A DNA stretch of 64,000 nucleotides from Humulus lupulus (lineage: Eukaryota; Streptophyta; Magnoliopsida; Rosales; Cannabaceae). The stretch spans positions 27,595,107 through 27,659,106 of the forward strand of contig NC_084802.1 of NCBI RefSeq assembly GCF_963169125.1, read 5' to 3'. Both the position numbers and the translations under genes were made by a program. How positions within the stretch are numbered: the stretch's first letter is position 1; the number at the start of each line of letters is the position of its first letter. Below, one piece after another: positions 57,025 through 64,000 of this stretch. The notes beneath the pieces were generated by a model. That model had not been told where the DNA came from, searched no databases, and saw nothing but the letters and a program-made list of their open reading frames with translations.

Positions 57025-60000
57025 ATGTCTCTCCGAAGATCTGCTCGCACCAACGGGAACGCTTCCAACGATGTTCCAGCGACCAATGCGGTCCCTACCG
57101 TTCGCCGAAGGAGAGTGAGTGTTACTGCTCGCCGCAACGCGCCGGCACAGCCAGCTGACAACACTGCAGAGATTGCCAGACTGCGACAGCAAGTCGAGGA
57201 ACTTCTGCAGCAACAACGCCAACAGGCTCAATCTCAGCCTCAGCCTCCGCCACAGCCGCAGCCGCAGCCGCAGCCGCAGCCACAGCCAATGGCCCCAGCA
57301 CCCCAACAAGTTGGTCCGTATGGGGGATGGCCTATGACGAACTACGCTCCTTATCCTGTACAGCATATGGAGCCAGTGTACGAGAGGTTCCGCAAGCAGC
57401 ACGCTCCAAACTTCGAAGGGACTACGGACCCCTTTGAAGCAGAAGAATGGCTAAGGAATGTGGAGCCGATCCTAGCCCACATGAACCTCAATAATGCTGA
57501 CCGCATATCCTGCATCTCATCTTTACTCAAGAAAGATGCCAGGATATGGTGGGATTTGGTCCAGCAATCCCACGATGCTGCCACTATGACGTGGACCCGA
57601 TTTGTGGAGCTCTTCCACAAGAAGTACTACAATTCAGCGGTACTTGCTACGAGAGTTGAGGAGTTCACCAATCTGAAGCAAGGGAACTTAACAGTGGCAG
57701 AATATGCTCGTCAGTTCGATTGCTTAGCGAAGTTCGCAGCAGAGTTGGTTCCAACCGACTATCTAAGGGTGAACAAGTTTGTTAGAGGACTTCGCCCGAA
57801 GATCGAGATGGGGGTTAAACTAGCAAACCCGGGAAACACTTCATATGCCGACGTTCTTGAGACAGCAATTGAAGTAGAAAGGTTGCAAGCCAACGTGAGC
57901 AAAGAAGAAGTCAGCAAGCCGGAACCTAGGCAGCAGAGCCAACCTCAGGCCAGTCGGAACAACAATCAGTTCAGCAACAGTCAGTCCAACAACAACGGTA
58001 ACGGACAGAAGAGAAGGCATCCTGACAACAAGCAAGCCGACAACAATAAAAGGGCACGACCAAGTAATGGGGGAAATAGGTCGGGCTACGTGGAATACCC
58101 GCCATGTGCCAAATGTCAGAAGAAGCACCCCGGAGAATGCCGTGCCAACACCAAGGAGTGTTTCAACTGTGGTCAAGAAGGGCATCGTAAAAGAGACTGT
58201 CCTCAGCAAAAGCCGGAAGGAAAGAAGGACGAAAAGATGGTTCCTGCTCGGGTTTTTGCTTTAACCCAAGGAGAGGCGGATGCTAGCAACAAGGTGGTCA
58301 CAGGTCAGGTTTCCATCCTCAATAAATTATATCATGTATTATTTGATTCGGGAGCCACTCATTCGTATATTTCGTTAGGAATGATAGATAAACTAGACAA
58401 ATCTAGTGAAAGATTTAGAACTAGGTTTGCAACCGAGTTGCCTTCGGGCAAAGTAGTTCTATCATCACGAATTGTACGAGGCGTACCAATCAAGATTGAG
58501 GACAAGGAACTAGAAGGAGACCTGATAGAGCTGGTGATCAAAGACTTCGACGTCATACTAGGCATGGATTGGCTAGCACGGCATGGCGCAACTATCGACT
58601 GCAGACGCAAGAAGGTGATGTTCGAGACTCCTGACGGCCAGAAACTGTGCTTCATGGGACAAGCTTCAGGACTACGCACCCCGTTAATATCATCTCTCAA
58701 AGCTCAGAGAATGATGGAGAAAGGATGTCAAGCATTCTTAGCCAACATCACGAATGTGGAGAAGGAGACATCACTCAAAGTTGGAGATGTTCGAGTCATA
58801 CAAGAATTTCCAGAAGTATTTCCCGATGACTTGCCAGGATTGCCGCCAACTAGAGAAATAGACTTCACGATAGAATTAGTACCGGGCACCGAGCCTATCT
58901 CTAAGGCACCATACCGGATGGCACCTACGGAACTCAAGGAGTTAAAGACACAGCTACAAGAACTCCTAGACTTGGGTTTCATTAGGCCAAGCCATTCACC
59001 ATGGGGAGCTCCGGTACTATTCGTGAAGAAGAAGGACGGAAGTATGCGCATGTGCATAGACTACCGTGAGCTGAATAAAGTAACAATTAAGAACAAATAC
59101 CCGCTACCTCGGATCGATGATTTGTTTGATCAACTCCGAGGCGCGACTGTATTTTCTAAGATCGATTTACGGTCCGGGTATCATCAGCTCAAGGTAAAGG
59201 GAGAAGATATCCCTAAGACAGCCTTTAGGACTCGTTATGGACATTACGAGTTCTTGGTTATGTCTTTTGGTCTTACTAACGCGCCAGCCGCGTTTATGGA
59301 CTTAATGAATAGGGTCTTCAAAGACTACTTGGATAAATTCGTCGTTGTGTTCATCGATGACATTTTAATTTACTCCAAGGATGAAGTGGAGCACGAGGAG
59401 CACTTGAGGATGATTTTGACGCGATTGAAGGAGCACCAACTCTACGCGAAGTTCAAGAAATGCGAGTTTTGGCTCTCACAAGTGGCGTTCCTCGGGCACA
59501 TTATATCGAAAGACGGAGTTGCAGTAGATCCATCGAAGGTAGAGGCCGTGAAGGATTGGCCTAGACCAAAGAACGCGTCGGAAGTAAGAAGCTTCTTAGG
59601 GCTAGCAGGTTACTATAGAAAGTTTGTAGAGGGCTTTTCTAAGATAGCCACTCCACTCACCAACCTGACCCAGAAGCAACAAAAGTTTAACTGGAATGAT
59701 AAGTGTGAGGAAAGCTTCCAGTTGCTTAAGGATAAGCTTTGCTCAACACCAGTACTTAGTGTCCCAACACCCAACGACAAGTTCGTTGTCTACTGTGATG
59801 CATCAAAGTTAGGATTGGGATGCGTACTGATGCAGAATGACAAGGTGATAGCCTACGCCTCACGTCAGTTAAAGGAGTATGAACAACGCTATCCAACTCA
59901 CGATATGGAGTTGGCAGCGGTGGTCTTTGCGTTAAAAATATGGCGCCATTATCTTTACGGAGAACGGTGCGAGATTTATACGGACCACAAAAGTTTAAAA

Positions 60001-61677
60001 TACTTCTTTACTCAGAAGGAGCTTAACATGAGGCAGCGCCGGTGGTTGGAATTAGTAAAGGATTACGACTGCGAAATCCTATACCACCCGGGGAAGGCAA
60101 ACGTAGTTGCCGATGCACTTAGCCGAAAAAGTTATGGGAACTTAGCAGCCTTATCCGGAATAGAAAAGCCACTACAGCAGGAGCTTATCAGTGCCGGAAT
60201 AGAAGTAGTTGTAGGCAAGCTGGCTAACTTGTCTATCCAATCGAATCTGCTAGAAGACATACAAAATGGTCAGAGACATGATGATTCGCTAGCAACGCAC
60301 ATGGATGCAGTCAGAGAAGGCAAGACTACAGATTTCTCAATATCCAGTCAAGGTTTATTGAGATATAAGGATCGGGTATGCGTGCCAGACGATCAAAGTA
60401 TTAAGAAGACGATCCTAGAAGAAGCGCACAACACCCCATACTCGGTTCATCCAGTGTCTACCAAGATGACTCATGACATCAAGGCAGTCTATTGGTGGCC
60501 AGGGATGAAGAAGGACATAGCGGAGTATGTATCTAAGTGTCTGGTATGCCAGCAAGTGAAGGCAGAGCATCAGCGGCCTGCAGGATTATTGCAACCGCTT
60601 AGCATATCGGAGTGGAAGTGGGACGATATAGCCATGGACTTCGTGACGGGTCTGCCAAAGACAAATAAGCAGCATGATTCTGCTTGGATAGTCATAGATA
60701 GACTAACCAAGTCGGCTCATTTTCTGCCTGTTAAGACTTCTTATACGGCAGACCAATATGCAGACATCTACATCCAAGAGATTGTACGATTGCATGGAAT
60801 CCCCAAGACGATAGTATCAGATAGAGGATCAGTGTTTACGTCAAGATTTTGGAAAAGCTTACAGCAAGCCATGGGTACTAAGTTAAGTCTTAGTACAGCT
60901 TTCCATCCTCAGACAGATGGGCAGTCAGAGCGTACGATTCAGATTTTAGAGGATATGCTACGCGCATGTGTACTTGACTTCGGAGGATCGTGGAACAAGT
61001 ACTTACTGCTGATCGAGTTCTCGTACAACAACAGCTACCAGTCGATGATCGAGATGGCACCTTATGAGTTGCTATATGGAAGAAGGTGCCGATCACCGTT
61101 GCACTGGGACGAGGTAGGAGAAAGGCAGCTTCTAGGGCCCGAAGCTGTTAGGCAAGCTCAAGAGGCAGTAACGCTTATTAGAAAGCGTATGCTTGCTGCT
61201 CAAAGCCGACAGAAAAGCTATGCAGATACCAAGCGACGCGATGTGGAGTTCCAAGTTGGAGATCAAGTCTTCCTGAAGATATCTCCTATGAAGGGTGTCA
61301 AGCGGTTCGGGAAGAAAGGCAAGCTCAGTCCCCGATTCTTAGGTCCTTTTGAGATATTGGACAAAGTGGGACCAGTTGCGTATAGACTAGCCCTACCGCC
61401 AGCACTAGCCGATAGTCACAACGTCTTCCACATCTCGATGTTACGCAAATATGTGTCAGACCCATCTCACGTCCTCAAGTACGACACCATAGCGCTCCAG
61501 AAAGACTTAAGTTACGAGGAACGACCGGTTAGCATCCTAGATAGGGGGATGAAGCAGTTACGGTCCAAGAGCTTTCCTATAGTTAAAGTCCTATGGAGCA
61601 ATAGTTCTGAACGCGAGGCAACGTGGGAGTTGGAAGAGGACATGCAGAGCCGGTATCCGGAGTTATTTGGTAAGTAA
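57025..61677 (+). CDS. gag-pol: Tekay/Del chromovirus Gag-Pol polyprotein
   Basis: An uninterrupted 1,550-residue frame. Gag 1-400: basic N-terminus, Gln/Pro-rich repeat (about 61-95), capsid (about 115-290), zinc knuckle CX2CX4HX4C at Cys379, Cys382, His387, Cys392. Protease: LFDSGATHS, Asp441. Reverse transcriptase about 615-800: [24 protein letters not shown], and FIDD with Asp778/Asp779. RNase H about 917-1035: Asp925, Glu962, Asp987, Asp1030. Integrase: His1135, His1142, Cys1172, Cys1175 zinc finger, and D,D35E triad Asp1205, Asp1266, Glu1302. A chromodomain lies about 1500-1548 ([30 protein letters not shown]). The chromodomain and sequence type place it in the Tekay/Del chromoviruses, whose chromodomain is thought to steer integration to heterochromatin. 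All catalytic residues I looked for are present. The loop HPVSTKM differs from the common HPGSTKM. Confidence 0.97.
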   Translation: MSLRRSARTNGNASNDVPATNAVPTVRRRRVSVTARRNAPAQPADNTAEIARLRQQVEELLQQQRQQAQSQPQPPPQPQPQPQPQPQPMAPAPQQVGPYGGWPMTNYAPYPVQHMEPVYERFRKQHAPNFEGTTDPFEAEEWLRNVEPILAHMNLNNADRISCISSLLKKDARIWWDLVQQSHDAATMTWTRFVELFHKKYYNSAVLATRVEEFTNLKQGNLTVAEYARQFDCLAKFAAELVPTDYLRVNKFVRGLRPKIEMGVKLANPGNTSYADVLETAIEVERLQANVSKEEVSKPEPRQQSQPQASRNNNQFSNSQSNNNGNGQKRRHPDNKQADNNKRARPSNGGNRSGYVEYPPCAKCQKKHPGECRANTKECFNCGQEGHRKRDCPQQKPEGKKDEKMVPARVFALTQGEADASNKVVTGQVSILNKLYHVLFDSGATHSYISLGMIDKLDKSSERFRTRFATELPSGKVVLSSRIVRGVPIKIEDKELEGDLIELVIKDFDVILGMDWLARHGATIDCRRKKVMFETPDGQKLCFMGQASGLRTPLISSLKAQRMMEKGCQAFLANITNVEKETSLKVGDVRVIQEFPEVFPDDLPGLPPTREIDFTIELVPGTEPISKAPYRMAPTELKELKTQLQELLDLGFIRPSHSPWGAPVLFVKKKDGSMRMCIDYRELNKVTIKNKYPLPRIDDLFDQLRGATVFSKIDLRSGYHQLKVKGEDIPKTAFRTRYGHYEFLVMSFGLTNAPAAFMDLMNRVFKDYLDKFVVVFIDDILIYSKDEVEHEEHLRMILTRLKEHQLYAKFKKCEFWLSQVAFLGHIISKDGVAVDPSKVEAVKDWPRPKNASEVRSFLGLAGYYRKFVEGFSKIATPLTNLTQKQQKFNWNDKCEESFQLLKDKLCSTPVLSVPTPNDKFVVYCDASKLGLGCVLMQNDKVIAYASRQLKEYEQRYPTHDMELAAVVFALKIWRHYLYGERCEIYTDHKSLKYFFTQKELNMRQRRWLELVKDYDCEILYHPGKANVVADALSRKSYGNLAALSGIEKPLQQELISAGIEVVVGKLANLSIQSNLLEDIQNGQRHDDSLATHMDAVREGKTTDFSISSQGLLRYKDRVCVPDDQSIKKTILEEAHNTPYSVHPVSTKMTHDIKAVYWWPGMKKDIAEYVSKCLVCQQVKAEHQRPAGLLQPLSISEWKWDDIAMDFVTGLPKTNKQHDSAWIVIDRLTKSAHFLPVKTSYTADQYADIYIQEIVRLHGIPKTIVSDRGSVFTSRFWKSLQQAMGTKLSLSTAFHPQTDGQSERTIQILEDMLRACVLDFGGSWNKYLLLIEFSYNNSYQSMIEMAPYELLYGRRCRSPLHWDEVGERQLLGPEAVRQAQEAVTLIRKRMLAAQSRQKSYADTKRRDVEFQVGDQVFLKISPMKGVKRFGKKGKLSPRFLGPFEILDKVGPVAYRLALPPALADSHNVFHISMLRKYVSDPSHVLKYDTIALQKDLSYEERPVSILDRGMKQLRSKSFPIVKVLWSNSSEREATWELEEDMQSRYPELFGK

Positions 61678-61700
61678 ATTTCGAGGACGAAATTCTTTTT

Positions 61701-61713
61701 AGTAGGGGAGAAT
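61701..61713 (+). other. Tekay polypurine tract
   Basis: AGTAGGGGAGAAT directly abuts the 3' LTR start TGTAGAGTCC and follows GAGGACGAAATTC, the usual sequence between the end of pol and the tract in this lineage. Confidence 0.85.
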
Positions 61714-63622
61714 TGTAGAGTCCAAGAACTTTACTTAGCTAATTGTTTAGTAGTATTATAGTATATTTAAGTGTTATCTTTGTTACTATGGATTTTTGGT
61801 TCAGACCGGGAGTTATTTGGACACTCATAGTAGTACTTATAGATTTTCTAAGTTTAACCTATAGTTTAAGAATATTAAGTATAACCTAAGGTTTGATTAA
61901 TGTGTCTGATATTAAGGATTATATTATTATATTATAAGGATTAGACATCAACCAATAGGATTTTAAGCATATGTTTTGAATGGTAATTAAGGATTAAGTA
62001 TTTTTGAGGATTAAATTAAATAAGGGTAAAAGTTTGAATGTATAGGGCCAGTCAGCAGCTTTGAGCACGTTGAGGGCTTAGTCAAGGCTGTTTACTCCAT
62101 TCAAACTCAGCTAAAAATGTGTAAATTCGTGTTTAAATATTCAGCGTAAGCCGATATATCGCAACTATACGGGGCGATATGTCGCAGCACGTAGATACGG
62201 AAAACACGAATCGATGCACGGTCGCCTCGGGAACAAAGGTCCAGGCGATATATCGCCTATAGGGGGCGATATATCGCCTCCACCAGCATGTTTTCAAATA
62301 CATTTGAATTCTTTTCCCTTCAGCCATTCAAACTCCTTCAACAGTCCAGCATCTTCTGAACGAGTCTTCAGCCTCTGCTGAACGATTATTCAAATGATTT
62401 TCACCTAAAAAGCCATTATTTTTATTCAAGTAAAATCAAGATATTTTCATTCCCAAACTCTATAAATAGGACCTAGTACCCAGCCATTATTCACCATTTG
62501 CTCTAAGTTCAGAGGCTGCTAGTGTTAATTGAGTGTGAGAGTGTAAACACTTGGTTTGGGGAAAAACTATAAGCTTAAACATCATAAGCTTATCATACAC
62601 TTTGGGAAGTGAGTTCTATAGTATTTCGGTGGAGGTTAGAGTGATCTTGCAATCTTTGAGGTAAACCCAAAACTCTAGTTCCTTTCTGTATTTTATGTTA
62701 TTTCCTTTTTCAAAAACCTTCTACTCAGTCCCCTAACCTTATTCTTATTTTGGTTAGGGAATCCAAGCTCTTAAGCATATAAGTCGGTAAGTATGTTTTT
62801 ATGGTTTAGTCTTTCCATCTCTTTCATTTCATCTCCTTTCTTAGACTCACTCTTTCTTATGGTTTTAGGAGTGTTCCAAAAGTCCCAACTCAGTCCATAA
62901 TCCCGGTAACTTTGGTAAGGAAAATAGGCTAGAATCAGCATGTTATGTGCTTATGTTATCTATATGTTTTATGTTATTAAAAGTGTTATGATATGTATAT
63001 GTGTATGTTTGTAGGCTTGGGCATATGACCCATATGACTAACAAGACCCCAAATGGGTTATGGGCATATGACCTACTTAGCTAGTAGGACCCCACTAATC
63101 CCATGGGCATATGCTTGTTTAGTCTATGGGACCCCAAGTAATAATGGCCATTATAATAAGTGTATGTTATATGTGTTATGTTAAGTCTTTATGTTTTCTT
63201 ATGAAATTATGTATATGATTTTGTGTTAGATTTTCCTTGCTGGGCATTAGGCTCACTCCTTTCTGTTTATGTGCAGGAAAATAAGTTTAGAGGCGGAAAG
63301 ATTCGTGACGCTTGGAGAATGTGTATCGATGATGAATGGAGTCAAGGGGGCCGAGCGTTATTCGATTCGAGGATATAGTCTCCTTTTATGTTTTTATGGT
63401 TTTTATGTGTATTTTCCGCATTATTATGTAATGTCTTTTATTTTAAATCTTGTTTTGTTTTAAAGACAATGGGATCCCAAAATCCTTCTTAGTATTCTGT
63501 TGATTTGTAAATAACTCTTATTTTGCAAGTTACTCAATAAATTATGGTATTTTCGTAAAAATGTAGGATTTATGTATAGTTTTGTTAATGGTCCAAATAG
63601 TCTAGATTAGTGGGTCATTACA
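61714..63622 (+). repeat. Tekay 3' LTR
   Basis: A 1,909-bp copy of the 5' LTR. By eye the differences are: T/A in AAGG(T/A)TTAG, C/T in AGCA(C/T)ATG, T/C in GGG(T/C)CAG, T/C in GAG(T/C)ACG, T/C in ATGT(T/C)GCAG, T/G in CCATTT(T/G)CTC, A/T in ATCA(A/T)ACAC, A/G in ATCA(A/G)CATG, T/C in GAGG(T/C)GGAA, and C/T in GAGAA(C/T)GTG. Confidence 0.95.
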
Positions 63623-63627
63623 GCATG

Positions 63628-64000
63628 ACTCATCAAAGAGAAAATGCTCATCCATCTCTAATAATTTGCATAGTGTCTTAGTAACTATAGAGAAGTCTTT
63701 AATAAAGCACTTATGAAATCTGGCGTTGCCTAGAAAACTTCAAATTCCTTTCACATTAGTTGGCGGTGGTAAGTTCTCAATAGTAGAAATATTTGCTTTA
63801 TCCACCTCCAAACCCAAAGAAGAAATTTGGTGCCCAAGTAAAATCCTCTCCTTAACCATGAAGTGGCACTTCTCCCTGTTAAGAACAAGATTTGTCTCCA
63901 CACACCTTTTAAGAACTATTCCAAGGTTGCACAAACAAAAGTCAAACGATGAATAAAAAACTGAATTTTTTTTCCATAAATACCTCCATTATATTCTCCA
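63628..64000 (-). pseudogene. Athila reverse transcriptase, 3' end (continues outside the window)
   Basis: On the minus strand: LVLNREKCHFMVKERILLGH, then the stretch ending IENLPPPTNVKGI (63934-63740), then FHKCFIKDFS and FDES to the insertion point. Near 63970 the catalytic FMDDF motif reads FMEKKF, and a stop follows at about 63950, so the polymerase is dead. This is the host element into which the chromovirus inserted. Confidence 0.8.

Larger units (their letters stand above)
53968..63627 (+). mobile_element. Complete Tekay/Del chromovirus, young, GCATG target duplication
   Basis: A 9,650-bp element at 53973-63622. LTRs 53973-55881 and 61714-63622 are each 1,909 bp with about ten differences by eye (0.5 percent) and no length change. 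GCATG flanks both ends (53968-53972 and 63623-63627). It has a methionine-tRNA primer site, an extra leader ORF, an intact Gag-Pol with chromodomain, and a polypurine tract. All required parts appear present, so it may be autonomous. At the often-used rice rate of 1.3e-8 per site per year, the LTR divergence would mean roughly 0.2 million years. That date depends on the rate. Confidence 0.95.
36852..64000 (-). mobile_element. Athila-like Ty3/gypsy element E, minus strand, continues past the window
   Basis: From left to right (3' to 5' of the element): 3' LTR 36852-38202, polypurine tract, noncoding region, a third ORF (39729-42590, interrupted), a spacer, then pol read backwards: integrase C-terminus 43590-43890, integrase core 43898-44497, zinc finger 44510-44959, RNase H 45000-45269 and 53811-53967, and end of reverse transcriptase 63628-64000. 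Insertions at 39910-41459, 45275-53810 and 53973-63622 split it. The order and the RRHELPLTNILEVEIFD wording match the Athila lineage. It is the oldest layer of the right half. Confidence 0.85.

Noticed and set aside
56908..57402. Long minus-strand open frame opposite the start of gag-pol
   Set aside because: It is the shadow of the Gln/Pro-rich Gag region (Arg/Leu-rich low complexity) and has no domain.
58359..59057. Minus-strand frames of over 100 codons inside pol
   Set aside because: They lie opposite well-identified protease and reverse transcriptase coding sequence and show no motif.

Overview
This is a repeat-dominated stretch of a plant nuclear genome. It is AT-rich, almost all of it is transposon sequence, and the one clearly intact host gene is a eudicot-type, intronless invertase/pectin-methylesterase inhibitor. 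The exact species cannot be read from the sequence. A rosid (Cannabaceae or a relative) is my guess from the style of the repeats.

Layout. (1) 1-22.3 kb: an old Ty3/gypsy Tat-lineage element on the + strand (gag, protease, reverse transcriptase, two RNase H domains, integrase, then an antisense spliced gene) is the base layer. It is split at 5067/17519 by a minus-strand Tekay-like element (called C here). C itself contains three solo LTRs nested in each other or in C. (2) 22.3-26.2 kb: AT-rich non-transposon DNA with the inhibitor gene at 24195-24794. (3) 26.2-36.1 kb: a complete-ended Mutator-like element (MULE), 9,850 bp, with 118-bp terminal inverted repeats and an 8-bp target duplication. 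It carries a decayed transposase (+) and, converging on it, a decayed ULP1/SUMO-protease-like gene with a DUF1985-type region (-). A 1,845-bp solo LTR sits inside it. (4) 36.9 kb to beyond the right edge: an Athila-like gypsy element on the minus strand. It is interrupted by a solo LTR (39910-41459), by a decayed Tekay-like element D (45275-53810, itself holding a solo LTR), and by a complete young Tekay/Del chromovirus (53973-63622). The young element has two 1,909-bp LTRs differing at about ten positions, GCATG target duplications, an uninterrupted 1,550-codon Gag-Pol with a chromodomain, and an extra 155-codon ORF between its primer site and gag.

Insertions were ordered by nesting and checked by target-site duplications: AAAGG, TTTAC, AACAA, TTTTAATA, C(C/T)TGC, AAATA, ATCAA and GCATG. 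The solo LTRs greatly outnumber complete elements, so recombinational removal has been active.

Most unusual observations. (a) Eight LTR copies from both Tekay-like and Athila-like lineages, plus one Athila internal spacer, carry clusters of short GC-rich palindromic words (for example AGCGCTGTAGCGCT, GGCGATATATCGCC, GGGCCGCGGCCC, CAAGTCGCGACTTG) in otherwise AT-rich sequence. The word differs between members of one LTR family yet is shared between unrelated families. (b) The Tekay-like LTRs share a layout that predicts an intron inside the LTR, ending in a conserved CTTGCTGGGC...GTGCAG block. (c) The young chromovirus has the extra leader ORF.
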